From: Treponema_I sp045616125
GTDB taxonomy: Bacteria > Spirochaetota > Spirochaetia > Treponematales > Treponemataceae
Assembly (NCBI GenBank): GCA_045616125.1
Contig: JAZLGC010000060.1
Location: 17,894 to 81,893, forward strand
Length of the DNA stretch: 64,000 nt
Reading direction: 5' to 3'
The position numbers were made by a program, and so were the translations under genes. Shown one piece after another: positions 29,096-37,913 of this stretch. Numbering within the stretch: the first letter of the stretch is position 1; each line of letters opens with the position of its first letter. Under the pieces are notes generated by a model. It saw nothing but the letters and a program-made list of their open reading frames with translations, did not search any database and was not told the DNA's origin.

Positions 29096-31110
29096 AACGC
29101 CAGCTCTATTCTGTTCTTGCCTTTGACGGCATGAAAAAAAACAAGCAGCTGTACCTGCCCTATCTGCTTTCCTGCATCGGTGTTACGGTCATGCTCTACA
29201 TTATGCAGGCATTGAGCAGTATGGAAATACTTTCACACATGTCAGCCGGTGCACAACTCCGCATCATTCTGGATCTGGGAAAAGTTGTCATTGCCATCTT
29301 TGCCGTCATTTTCCTGTTTTATACCAACAGTTTTCTGGTACGCCGCCGCTACAAGGAGTTCGGTCTGTATAACATTCTGGGTATGGATAAACGGGGAATC
29401 TGCCGCATTGTTCTGTGGGAAACACTGATTGCCGCTATTACCAGTATCGGTTTTGGTCTCATTCTGGGCATTCTTCTCAGCAAACTGGCTGAACTTGCAT
29501 TGTGCAATATCGTTCATACCAGCATTACCTATGATTTTACCCTGCGTATGGATGACATTCTTGTTACCGCCGCCATTTTTGCAGCTGTATTCCTGCTTCT
29601 TTCTATCCGTTGTGTTATTCAGGTTGCCCGCACTAAACCGCTGGAACTGTTTCATGCAGAAAATCTGGGAGAAAAACCACCGAAAGCCAACTGGATCTCA
29701 GGACTTGGAGGCATTGCAGTTCTTGCAGCAGCCTACTACCTGGCTGTAGATATTGACAACCCTATTGGCGCCATTACCCTGTTCTTCTTCTGCGTGCTTC
29801 TAGTAATTGTGGCAACCTATATGATTTTTACAGCAGGATCCGTTCTCCTTTGTAAACTGCTTCAGAAAAACAAAAACTATTATTATAAAAAGCAGAACTT
29901 TGTGTCCGTTAGCACCATGAGCTTCCGTATGAAACGAAACGGATCCGGTCTTGCCAGTATCTGTATTCTTTCTACCATGGTTCTTGTCATGATTTCTTCA
30001 AGTTCAAGCCTCTACTTCGGCACTGAAAGCTCCATGCGGAATCAGTACCCAAGAGACTGTCAGGCAGAAATCCGTCTTGAAAGCATGAATGATTTTGACA
30101 ATCAGGCCCTTGGTGAAGTACGAAAAGATATTGAAACTGCCCTTGCAAAAACTTCTTATTCGCCGGTAGATATCACCACCTATCATCTGGTAAGTTCCAT
30201 TGGTATGATTACAGATACGGGTGCCATTGATATATCAGTGTCTGCCTTGGACATGAACTTTTCAAAGGCACGGGAGCTGACATTCATCACTGTTGATGAA
30301 TACAACAAGGCAACCGGACAGCATCTGGCAGCCATTCCAGGCAGCGTATACGTTCACCCGGTTCACTGTAGTTTTTCTGCTGAAACCATAACCATTGGTC
30401 CTGTAACGCTGCCTGTAGCAGGAATCTGCGATGCATACCCTTTTGCAGCTGACACCAGTTCCACCCTGACCCCCAGCTACTTGATTGTAGTTAGCAGCTA
30501 TGAAGATATTATGGAACTTGATTCTTTAACTGCCCGTGATTCGTACCGGGTTACCCATCCTATCTGGTATTACGGTTTCAATATCAACGGTTCTCAGGAT
30601 GAAGCCATTGATGCATTCCAGGTGCTGAACAATGCTTTTTATAGCAGCGGATTTGTAGCAAGCGGCAATTTCAGGACCTGCAGCACCGACTGTATTCACG
30701 TAGAACGGGAAGACTTTTATTCAACTTTTGGTGGATTATTCTTCATCGGTATCATTCTGAGTATTCTGTTTCTGTTTGCCTGTGTTCTGATTATTTATTA
30801 CAAGCAGATTTCAGAAGGATATGAAGATCAGAGCCGGTTTGAAATTATGCAGAAAGTAGGTATGACAAAAGATGATATCAAGAAGAGCATCAACAGCCAA
30901 ATGCTGACTGTATTCTTTGCACCGCTGGTTATGGCAGGACTTCATCTGATTTTTGCATTCCCCATTGTATGGCAGATGCTGCAGCTCTTTAATCTTACTG
31001 ACAAACCACTGGTAATGATGGTAAATCTGGGTGCATTTGGTATCTTTGCCGTACTGTATGTACTGGTATACCGCATTACGGCAAAAAGCTACTATTCCAT
31101 TGTCAGTTAA
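29092..31110 (+). CDS. Bce-type ABC transporter permease (FtsX-like)
   Basis: 672 residues. Architecture as in BceB: one N-terminal helix (LPYLLSCIGVTVMLYIM), a three-helix FtsX block with FYTNSFLVRRRYKEFGLYNI and the conserved turn ARTKPLELFHAE, further helices, a large extracytoplasmic domain (about residues 305-545) between two helices, then a final FtsX block (SRFEIMQKVGMTKDDIKKSI). The big loop is the peptide-sensing part in homologues. Translationally coupled to the ATPase. Downstream is a dispersed palindrome, then the convergent HD-GYP gene. Confidence 0.92.
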   Translation: MKRQLYSVLAFDGMKKNKQLYLPYLLSCIGVTVMLYIMQALSSMEILSHMSAGAQLRIILDLGKVVIAIFAVIFLFYTNSFLVRRRYKEFGLYNILGMDKRGICRIVLWETLIAAITSIGFGLILGILLSKLAELALCNIVHTSITYDFTLRMDDILVTAAIFAAVFLLLSIRCVIQVARTKPLELFHAENLGEKPPKANWISGLGGIAVLAAAYYLAVDIDNPIGAITLFFFCVLLVIVATYMIFTAGSVLLCKLLQKNKNYYYKKQNFVSVSTMSFRMKRNGSGLASICILSTMVLVMISSSSSLYFGTESSMRNQYPRDCQAEIRLESMNDFDNQALGEVRKDIETALAKTSYSPVDITTYHLVSSIGMITDTGAIDISVSALDMNFSKARELTFITVDEYNKATGQHLAAIPGSVYVHPVHCSFSAETITIGPVTLPVAGICDAYPFAADTSSTLTPSYLIVVSSYEDIMELDSLTARDSYRVTHPIWYYGFNINGSQDEAIDAFQVLNNAFYSSGFVASGNFRTCSTDCIHVEREDFYSTFGGLFFIGIILSILFLFACVLIIYYKQISEGYEDQSRFEIMQKVGMTKDDIKKSINSQMLTVFFAPLVMAGLHLIFAFPIVWQMLQLFNLTDKPLVMMVNLGAFGIFAVLYVLVYRITAKSYYSIVS

Positions 31111-31129
31111 AGAGCTAAACAGAAATGTC

Positions 31130-31150
31130 ATCCTGAGCTTGACTCAGGAT
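31130..31150. repeat. Dispersed palindrome between convergent genes
   Basis: ATCCTGAG / CTCAGGAT with a 5-nt loop (atcctgagcttgactcaggat), a member of the intergenic palindrome family, in the 44-bp gap between the Bce permease and HD-GYP genes. It has no T run. Confidence 0.7.
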
Positions 31151-31154
31151 CTGA

Positions 31155-32411
31155 CTATTTATATTGCTCTGCAATTTTCTGAATTTCAGCCCAGTTTGCC
31201 TTGAATACTTCTACCACTTCAGGGTCAAACTGGGTTCCTGCATTCCGGACAATTTCGTTGTAAGCGTCATCCAGGCTCCAGGCATCTTTGTAACTGCGGC
31301 GGCTTGATAAAGCATCAAAAACATCTGCAACGGCAACAATTCTGCCTTCCAGACTAACGTCATTGCCAGCATGTCCGTTGCTGTACCCTTTACCGTCCCA
31401 CCGTTCGTGGTGATCCCGGGCTATAACTTTTGCTGTAGAAAGAACACTGCCATCAACATTATCAAGCAGTTTTTCACCGTAATTAACGTGCTGTTTGATA
31501 ATGGCATATTCTTCGTCGGTAAGTTTGCCCGGTTTATCAAGAATACGGGAATCAATCATCAGTTTTCCAACATCATGCAGTACACTGGCAAGACGGATTT
31601 CTTCAATTCTGGCTGCTGATAACCCCATGCCGGCAGAAAGTACACGACTATATTCAGAAACACGTTTAATATGCTGCCCGGTCTGACCGGATTTTGCTTC
31701 AGTAATTTCTGCCAGTGAAAAAATGATGTTTTCCTGGTCATTGATAGTGGAATCAGCTTTCTGCTGCAGAACATTGCCATACTGAAAAATAAGAATCAGA
31801 GCTATAAGAAGCAGTTCCAGTAATATGAACATGGGCTGCTGAAAACACATAAGGAACACCAGCGCTGATGTAATAATCAGATATTTGATATTATCACGGC
31901 AGAATGGCTGTTTTCCTCTGTTTATACTGGCAAAAATGCGCCGGATCATGTCAATGACAAAACCACATTCAAATGCTAAAAGAAAAACCAAAGCAGGAAA
32001 CCAAAAATCACGGTTTTCAAACCTTGGGACGGGAGCCTGCCCCTGTACATGATCTGGAATGACGAAAGAAAACTCGTTTTTAAACTCTGATTCCGTTGTC
32101 TCAAAATTCTGCATTGGCATGATAATGCGCTGTAACCGTTCTGATGGTCCCTGCACAAAAATATTAAATCCAGGCAGATGTTGTATCCATCCGAACCGCA
32201 TACCAATACCGCCCACGGCGCCATACCCAGCTGCCAAAAAGAAACCTATTTCAATAATAAGGGCAACAAGGGCAATAGTACCGCAGACACGGCGCATTGC
32301 ATCTTCTCTAAGACCGATTTTTTCAGCAATAACCAACTGGCTTTCAACTTTTTCTTCCAGCAGGTCAACCCGGTCTTCAATCTTCTCTGCAACAAATGGT
32401 TTATTCTTCAC
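31155..32411 (-). CDS. Membrane-anchored HD-GYP domain protein
   Basis: 418 residues. N-terminal helix (VCGTIALVALIIEIGFFLAA), a periplasmic segment of about 75 residues, further helices (about 130-215), then a cytoplasmic HD-GYP domain (about 225-400). Metal and catalytic residues are present: LHDVGKLMIDSRIL, IKQHVNYGEKLLD, DHHERWDGKGY, VAVADVFDALSSRRSY. The name-giving GYP reads GYS here (KGYSNG). The family hydrolyses c-di-GMP; whether the GYS form does is open. GTG start 6 nt after the upstream gene's stop, so it is probably co-transcribed with the Na/Pi cotransporter gene. Confidence 0.88.
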   Translation of the reverse strand: MKNKPFVAEKIEDRVDLLEEKVESQLVIAEKIGLREDAMRRVCGTIALVALIIEIGFFLAAGYGAVGGIGMRFGWIQHLPGFNIFVQGPSERLQRIIMPMQNFETTESEFKNEFSFVIPDHVQGQAPVPRFENRDFWFPALVFLLAFECGFVIDMIRRIFASINRGKQPFCRDNIKYLIITSALVFLMCFQQPMFILLELLLIALILIFQYGNVLQQKADSTINDQENIIFSLAEITEAKSGQTGQHIKRVSEYSRVLSAGMGLSAARIEEIRLASVLHDVGKLMIDSRILDKPGKLTDEEYAIIKQHVNYGEKLLDNVDGSVLSTAKVIARDHHERWDGKGYSNGHAGNDVSLEGRIVAVADVFDALSSRRSYKDAWSLDDAYNEIVRNAGTQFDPEVVEVFKANWAEIQKIAEQYK

Positions 32412-32417
32412 GGTATT

Positions 32418-34082
32418 TTACCTGCCGGTCTGAGACAGGAACTCTGAAATATTGAATGCATGGTCACCAAGCTTTTCAATGCGGCGGACAATATCAATAT
32501 ACAAAAGTTCTGTTTTAACATCAGCACCTTTTTCAAGACGCTTTCTTGCAATTTTCTTAAGGTCACGTTTCTGCTGGTCAATGGCATTTTCACGCTCAGT
32601 TGCCCAGGTAAGCTGTTCTTTTGTCAGTTTTCTGTTCACATTGGCCCGAATAAAGAATACCAGTTCTTTAGCATCGTTAAGATATGGAATAAGCAGTTTC
32701 ATATCTTCTTCAGGGAACACCAAATTCTTTTCTACAGAACGTTTCAAAAGCAGCGACATGGTATAACATTCGTCTGACATGGCTTCAACTTCGCCGGTAA
32801 TCTGGGTCATATTGGCAAGAGAGGTACGCTGGCTTTCTGTCAGCGGCAGACCTTCACAGTTCAATGCATACTTAACAATTGCTTCATTCATCTGGTCAAG
32901 GTATGCTTCTTCACGTTCAAGAATTGGTACCACTTCATCACAGAATGCCTGACTGGGGTGTTCAAAACTGGTTTCAATACGGTCAAACATGGTAACAACA
33001 ATGTCTGCCATGTCCCGGATTTCTTTTTCCAGACGGATAATATGGGCAGTGGCACTGTCCTTGGAAATGGAACTTTCGGTAAAGTCCAGCTTGTAGTCAC
33101 CCTTTTCTGCCCCTTCTCCATCTCTGATGATGAATCGGGACAGTGTAATCAGGTACTTGCGTGATGGCATTGCAACAATGGTAGTAAAGGTTTTGAAAAC
33201 AGTGTGCAGTACGGAAATACGGATGGCAATATTGTCGCCGGGACTGATGAACTGAATAAGACTGAGAAATGGTCTGAAGAAGATGAATGCCAAAAGAGTA
33301 CCAAAGGTATTGAACATGACGTGCACGGAAGCAACTCGTTTAGCATCAGGATTGGTACTTCCACCGGCAGCAAGAATGGCATCAATGGTGGAACCTATTT
33401 CACCACCAAGGGTCATGGCTGCTGCAATTTCCCAGGAAACGATATTGTTATACGCCATGGTAATTACGATGGCTGAAAAGGCAGATGATGAATGGATAAG
33501 AGCAGTAACGGTAATACCAATCAGGAAGGCAAGTATCAGGCTGAATACGCCCCAACTCTGCATGGTAATAAGGAATGTCAGCTGGGAAGCATCAAAACTG
33601 AACAGGTCAGAAAGCCAGCCTAAACCAAGGAACAGAGCACCAAAGCCCATAATGGCTTCGCCCCAGTTCTTCATGGTCTGCTTTTTCTGGCTTGTCATGA
33701 AAAAACCAATTCCGAACATTGGAATGGCAAAAGTAGATAGCTTGAAGTTAAAGCCGAAGATGGAAACAATCCAGGCAGTAATGGTGGTACCGATGTTGGC
33801 ACCGAAGATTACGGGAACTGCCTGCTCAAGGGTCAGCAACCCGGCATTTACAAAGCTGATGACCATTACCGAAGTTGCTCCGGACGACTGAATAATCATG
33901 GTAACACCAAGACCGGTGAGCAATCCCTTGAATGCGTTTCCGGTTAAGGAACCCAAAGTACGCTGGAGTTTTTCTCCAGAGCCTTTCTGAACACCGTCAG
34001 ACATAAGGCGCATACCATACATAAGGAAGCCCAGGCTTCCGACAAAATTCAAAAGGGTCTGAAAAATAGTTGCGAAATTCAC
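32418..34082 (-). CDS. Na/Pi cotransporter family protein with PhoU-like domain
   Basis: 554 residues from GTG 34082 (protein starts MNFATIFQTLLNFVGSLGFL, the usual family start). Two Na/Pi-cotransporter repeats with the characteristic MIIQSSGATSVMVISFVNAG and LIHSSSAFSAIVITMAYNN motifs (QSS/HSS ion-substrate signature), about 8-9 membrane helices, then a cytoplasmic PhoU-like helical domain (about 340-554). Probable phosphate uptake or efflux by Na+ symport. The frame is open to 34217, but that extension runs through an intrinsic terminator and is not coding. TG-A-TAGAAT sits 7 nt upstream of the GTG, so this mRNA may also be leaderless. Confidence 0.9.
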   Translation of the reverse strand: MNFATIFQTLLNFVGSLGFLMYGMRLMSDGVQKGSGEKLQRTLGSLTGNAFKGLLTGLGVTMIIQSSGATSVMVISFVNAGLLTLEQAVPVIFGANIGTTITAWIVSIFGFNFKLSTFAIPMFGIGFFMTSQKKQTMKNWGEAIMGFGALFLGLGWLSDLFSFDASQLTFLITMQSWGVFSLILAFLIGITVTALIHSSSAFSAIVITMAYNNIVSWEIAAAMTLGGEIGSTIDAILAAGGSTNPDAKRVASVHVMFNTFGTLLAFIFFRPFLSLIQFISPGDNIAIRISVLHTVFKTFTTIVAMPSRKYLITLSRFIIRDGEGAEKGDYKLDFTESSISKDSATAHIIRLEKEIRDMADIVVTMFDRIETSFEHPSQAFCDEVVPILEREEAYLDQMNEAIVKYALNCEGLPLTESQRTSLANMTQITGEVEAMSDECYTMSLLLKRSVEKNLVFPEEDMKLLIPYLNDAKELVFFIRANVNRKLTKEQLTWATERENAIDQQKRDLKKIARKRLEKGADVKTELLYIDIVRRIEKLGDHAFNISEFLSQTGR

Positions 34083-34089
34083 GGGCAAT

Positions 34090-34098
34090 ATTCTATCA
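34090..34098 (-). promoter_or_regulatory. Extended -10 promoter of the Na/Pi cotransporter gene
   Basis: On the minus strand TGATAGAAT (TGn plus TAGAAT) ends 7 nt before the GTG start. No good -35 is seen, which an extended -10 can tolerate. Confidence 0.5.
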
Positions 34099-34140
34099 GA
34101 TTTTGCCCCTTTTCCGCACGAAAAAAATACATATTTTCTG

Positions 34141-34173
34141 AAAAAAAACCGCCCTGACAAACTGCCAGGGCGG
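34141..34173 (-). terminator. Intrinsic terminator in front of the Na/Pi cotransporter gene (attenuator or sRNA end)
   Basis: On the minus strand an 8-bp GC-rich stem (ccgccctg / cagggcgg, 9-nt loop) is followed by eight T residues. No minus-strand gene lies upstream for more than 1.7 kb, and the transporter starts 59 nt further on. It must end a leader RNA or a small RNA. Immediately 5' of the stem the RNA reads cttcctcctttcc, which contains the anti-Shine-Dalgarno core CCUCCUUU. Confidence 0.75.
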
Positions 34174-34355
34174 AAAGGAGGAGGAAGATTTTCGTTGTTC
34201 TTGCTTTGCTTACACACAACAAACCATTTCCCCGTAAAATGGTTACAAAAAAAATAAAAAAAAATTGCTACTTCTATAACAAAGAAAAAAACGGTAAACT
34301 GAACTACATTTTACTGGGGCAATTTCAGCCCGAACACATTACACAGAGGTTACAA

Positions 34356-35942
34356 ATGGAAGTTCGTGTACGCTATGCACCATCTCCAACTGGTATGCAG
34401 CACATCGGTGGCGTTCGCACCGCATTATTCAACTACCTGTACGCCCGCTCACAGGGTGGTAAATTCATTCTCCGTCTTGAAGACACTGACCGTACCCGGT
34501 ACGGTGAAGAATATGTTCAGAACCTGTACGATACTCTTGCCTGGCTTGGCATTGAATGGGACGAAGGTGGTCCTAAGGGCGGTGAATACGGCCCATATGT
34601 TCAGTCTGAACGCTTTGAACTGTACAAGAAATATGCTCAGGAACTGGTAGACAAAGGCCAGGCTTACTACTGTTTCTGTGATGAGGAACGTCTGGAACGC
34701 ATCCGCATCATGCAGCAGAAAAACAAGATGGCTCCCGGATACGACCGTAACTGCCGCCACCTGACCGAAGAAGAAATCAAGGCTAACCTGGATGCAGGTA
34801 AACCATACGTTATCCGCCTTAAGGTACCAATGGAAGGCGAAACCAGATTCCATGACGCTCTTCTTGGTGACATTGAATGGAAAAACGAAGACGTTTCTCC
34901 AGATCCGGTTCTCCTGAAATCAGACGGTTTCCCAACCTACCACCTGGCAAATATCGTTGATGACCATTTCATGAAAATCAGCCACGTAATGCGTGCTCAG
35001 GAATGGATTCCTTCTACTCCAATGCACGTTATCATGTATAAGGCATTCGGCTGGGACTACCCTGAATTCTGCCACCTGCCAATGGTAATGGGTAAAGACG
35101 GTCAGAAACTGTCTAAACGCCACGGTGCTACTTCCGTAAACGAATTCCGTGCCCGCGGATACGTGCCAAAAGCACTGATTAACTACGTTGCCATGCTGGG
35201 CTGCTCTTACGAAGACGGCCGCGATATTTACGAGCTTGAAGACTTTGAACGTCTTTTCAAACTGGAGCACCTGAATAAGGCACCTGCCGTATTTGACTAC
35301 AAGAAACTTGAATGGTACAACGGTCAGTACATCCGCGCCATGAGTGACAAAGAACTCTTTGACGCCGTACTGCCTTTCATTACCCTTACCGGGGATGCTG
35401 CCATTCCGATCAACGCTTCTGAAGAGTTCCCTGCCCCACATGTAGGACCTGCATACAGCGGAATCATCATGAACGAAGACGGAACCCTTTCCATTGATCC
35501 GGAAGCTGTAAAGGGCGGCGCACCAGAACTTTCTGATGCTGACATCCGCGAAAAACTCATGGCGCTGATGCCACTGATTAAGGAACGCCTCCACTTCCTG
35601 ACTGATGCAGCCGAAATGGTAGGATTCCTGTTCAAGAACGTAGCTGTTCCACCGGTAGACCAGATTGTTCCTAAAAAACTGGATGCTGCAAAAACCAAGG
35701 AAATTCTTGAAGCATCAAAAGACTTTATCAAAGCACTGCCTGACATTCCTGAGCACGAAGATCAGGAAAATCTGGCCCGCGAAATGGCTGAAAAACTGGG
35801 TGTTAAGCTTGGTGACTTCATGATGCCGATTCGTATGGCAGTTACCGGTAGCCGTGTTTCCCCGCCACTTATGGGAAGTATTCTTGCCCTGGGCGTTGAA
35901 AAAGCTCTGGAACGCACTGAACGGACTATCGCCACATTCTGA
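34356..35942 (+). CDS. gltX: Glutamate--tRNA ligase
   Basis: Class I aminoacyl-tRNA synthetase, 528 residues from ATG 34356 (AGAGG 6 nt upstream). Signature 1 is PSPTGMQHIGGVRTALFNYL (HIGH box as HIGG), then RLEDTDRTR; KMSKS appears as KLSKRHGATSV. The C-terminal anticodon-binding part is helical (PEHEDQENLAREMAEKLGVK). The frame is open to 34206, but the extra residues are Lys/Asn-rich and lack a start signal. It charges tRNA-Glu, and in bacteria without GlnRS also tRNA-Gln; which applies here cannot be told. Followed by a terminator. Confidence 0.97.
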   Translation: MEVRVRYAPSPTGMQHIGGVRTALFNYLYARSQGGKFILRLEDTDRTRYGEEYVQNLYDTLAWLGIEWDEGGPKGGEYGPYVQSERFELYKKYAQELVDKGQAYYCFCDEERLERIRIMQQKNKMAPGYDRNCRHLTEEEIKANLDAGKPYVIRLKVPMEGETRFHDALLGDIEWKNEDVSPDPVLLKSDGFPTYHLANIVDDHFMKISHVMRAQEWIPSTPMHVIMYKAFGWDYPEFCHLPMVMGKDGQKLSKRHGATSVNEFRARGYVPKALINYVAMLGCSYEDGRDIYELEDFERLFKLEHLNKAPAVFDYKKLEWYNGQYIRAMSDKELFDAVLPFITLTGDAAIPINASEEFPAPHVGPAYSGIIMNEDGTLSIDPEAVKGGAPELSDADIREKLMALMPLIKERLHFLTDAAEMVGFLFKNVAVPPVDQIVPKKLDAAKTKEILEASKDFIKALPDIPEHEDQENLAREMAEKLGVKLGDFMMPIRMAVTGSRVSPPLMGSILALGVEKALERTERTIATF

Positions 35943-35959
35943 TATTCATGGGGAACACT

Positions 35960-36042
35960 GAGCCTGTCGAAGTGCCTCCCCGTGTTTCACGTTTCATTTA
36001 TTTTCAGGACCCTTCGACAGGCTCAAGGGTCCTTTATTTTTT
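35960..36042 (+). terminator. gltX terminator with a complementary upstream repeat
   Basis: The terminator is 36006-36042: aggaccctt / aagggtcct around the loop cgacaggctc, then ttattttttt. A copy of the dispersed repeat at 35960-35972 (gagcctgtcgaag) is fully complementary over 13 nt to 36012-36024, covering part of the left arm and the loop. The two pairings are mutually exclusive. Confidence 0.8.
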
Positions 36043-36056
36043 AGTGAGATTGAAAA

Positions 36057-37781
36057 ATGAACGTCTTTGCTGAATTTTTACCTGATTTCATGCACTTTAC
36101 CGTTCTGGACGGTGGTCACCTGATTCTTCTTATGGGGCTGATTCTTTTGCTCGGTGCCATGGGGGGACGCCTGTTCCAGAAGCTGAAGATTCCTCAGGTT
36201 GTTGGATATATCGTTATCGGAATACTCATCGGACAGAGCGGCTTTCAGGTAATGAGTGCCGGCGTTATTGCCAGCCTGAACCCTGTCAGTGAAATTGCCC
36301 TGTCACTTATCGGCTTTCTTATTGGTGGTGAACTTAAACTGTCCGTTATCAAAAAATACGGAAAACAGTTCACCGGTATCCTCCTTTTTGAAGCCATCGT
36401 TCCGTTCTTTGTAGTAAGCGCCGTTGTTTTTACCGTAAGTTACGCAATTACAAAGGAATTTAATTCATCGCTGGCATTAGGTCTTATTCTTGGCTCCATT
36501 TCATCAGCCACAGCTCCTGCTGCCACCACCGACGTCCTCCGGGAAAACCGTACCCGTGGACCTTTGACAACTACCGTACTGGGCATCGTTGCTATGGATG
36601 ACGCTGTTGCCCTTATTCTGTATGCCATTGCATCATCCATTGCATCAAGTCTTTTAGGGTATACCGGTGGTTCTTTGGGGTATCAGCTGCTGCATCTTCT
36701 GTACGATGTATCAGTTTCCATTGCCGTAGGTTCAGCAATTGGTGCGCTTCTTACACTTTTTATCCGCAATGTAATGACGGATGAAGGCCGTATCCTGGCA
36801 TTCAGCCTTGGTGCCATTCTTCTGAGTACCGGTATCAGTACGTTTCTTGGTCTTGATACCATTCTTGCAGCTATGTCAGTTGGATTCTTCATGGTAAACT
36901 TTGCTCCGGCAAAGACGCGTCCAACCTTTGCTCTGGTAGAAAAATTCACACCGCCTATTTACGTTCTTTTCTTTGTTCTTGTTGGTGCAAAGTTGAATAT
37001 CTGGAACGTTACCGCCTATGTCGGCATCATTGCCCTGCTCTACGTACTTTGCCGAACTGTCGGTAAGTCAGTAGGTTCCCGTATTGGTGCAAAACTGACC
37101 CATGCACCGGAGACCGTTTACAAATTTCTTCCCTGGTGCCTTTTGAGTCAGGCCGGTGTTGCCATTGGTCTTTCAATTGCAGCAGGTACCCAGTTTGCCG
37201 ATACTTTGGGTCCAACCATTATTCTGATTATTACTGCCACTACCTTCATCGTACAGCTGCTGGGTCCTATCTGTGTTCGCCATGCCGTTGTAGGTGCCGG
37301 CGAATGCGGTCTTGATATTACAGAAGAAGACATTATGAAGCAGTGCATTGTTGCTGATGTTACCGTTGCCGGAAAGAATATTCTGGCAGAAGACTCTCCT
37401 GCAATTCTTGGTGAAACTGCTCTTCTGAAAGATATTCTGGATAGTTTTGCCACCCACCAAAACCTGAACTATGCGATAAAGGCACCAAACGGAACTTTTG
37501 CCGGCATGATTACTTTGAATCATCTGAAAGAATGCCTTTTAATGACGGAATTCTTTGAAGGACTTATGGCCGTTGATATTGCTGAACCCTGTACTGTCAG
37601 TGCTAAGCCGGATATGCTGCTGCCAGATGTTATTGATATGTTTGATAACCTTGATATTGATGCGTTGCCGGTCATTGGAGCTGACAACCGCATTCTGGGG
37701 GTTATCGAGCGGTCTGCAGTAGACCACTACCTGCATGCAAAAGTAGTAGAACTGCACCAGAAACTGGCCAATATGGGCTGA
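36057..37781 (+). CDS. CPA2 family cation/proton antiporter with CBS domains
   Basis: 574 residues. N-terminal Na+/H+ exchanger domain (about 20-395, 12-13 predicted helices) with LKIPQVVGYIVIGILIGQSG, and the unwound-helix Asp region VLGIVAMDDAVALILYAIAS. The cytoplasmic C-terminus (about 415-570) carries a CBS pair (second motif DIDALPVIGADNRILGVIER), suggesting control by a nucleotide. Probably exchanges Na+ or K+ for H+. Starts 15 nt after the gltX terminator, with a weak GTGAGA upstream. Likely monocistronic. Confidence 0.9.
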   Translation: MNVFAEFLPDFMHFTVLDGGHLILLMGLILLLGAMGGRLFQKLKIPQVVGYIVIGILIGQSGFQVMSAGVIASLNPVSEIALSLIGFLIGGELKLSVIKKYGKQFTGILLFEAIVPFFVVSAVVFTVSYAITKEFNSSLALGLILGSISSATAPAATTDVLRENRTRGPLTTTVLGIVAMDDAVALILYAIASSIASSLLGYTGGSLGYQLLHLLYDVSVSIAVGSAIGALLTLFIRNVMTDEGRILAFSLGAILLSTGISTFLGLDTILAAMSVGFFMVNFAPAKTRPTFALVEKFTPPIYVLFFVLVGAKLNIWNVTAYVGIIALLYVLCRTVGKSVGSRIGAKLTHAPETVYKFLPWCLLSQAGVAIGLSIAAGTQFADTLGPTIILIITATTFIVQLLGPICVRHAVVGAGECGLDITEEDIMKQCIVADVTVAGKNILAEDSPAILGETALLKDILDSFATHQNLNYAIKAPNGTFAGMITLNHLKECLLMTEFFEGLMAVDIAEPCTVSAKPDMLLPDVIDMFDNLDIDALPVIGADNRILGVIERSAVDHYLHAKVVELHQKLANMG

Positions 37782-37816
37782 CGGTCGGTATATCTTTGAA
37801 TACTCTTCCGGTGTGA

Positions 37817-37866
37817 TGTGGAATTTCAAAACCGCTAGCTAGCGTCGCTATTGTTGAAATTCCACA
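37817..37866. repeat. Long perfect inverted repeat upstream of deoD
   Basis: TGTGGAATTTCAA (37817-37829) and TTGAAATTCCACA (37854-37866) pair over 13 bp; the 24-nt loop contains the palindrome gctagctagc. There is no T run. It lies 36 nt past the antiporter stop and 47 nt before the deoD start, so it may be a 3'-end hairpin, an operator or a mobile repeat. Confidence 0.7.
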
Positions 37867-37913
37867 CCCCACCTCCCGATTCTTCAAAAATTCACATTAC
37901 TGGAGAAACTTAC

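Noticed and set aside
34206..34355. N-terminal extension of GltX
   Set aside because: The residues are Lys/Asn-rich and precede the conserved MEVRVRYAPSPTG start, which has its own AGAGG site.
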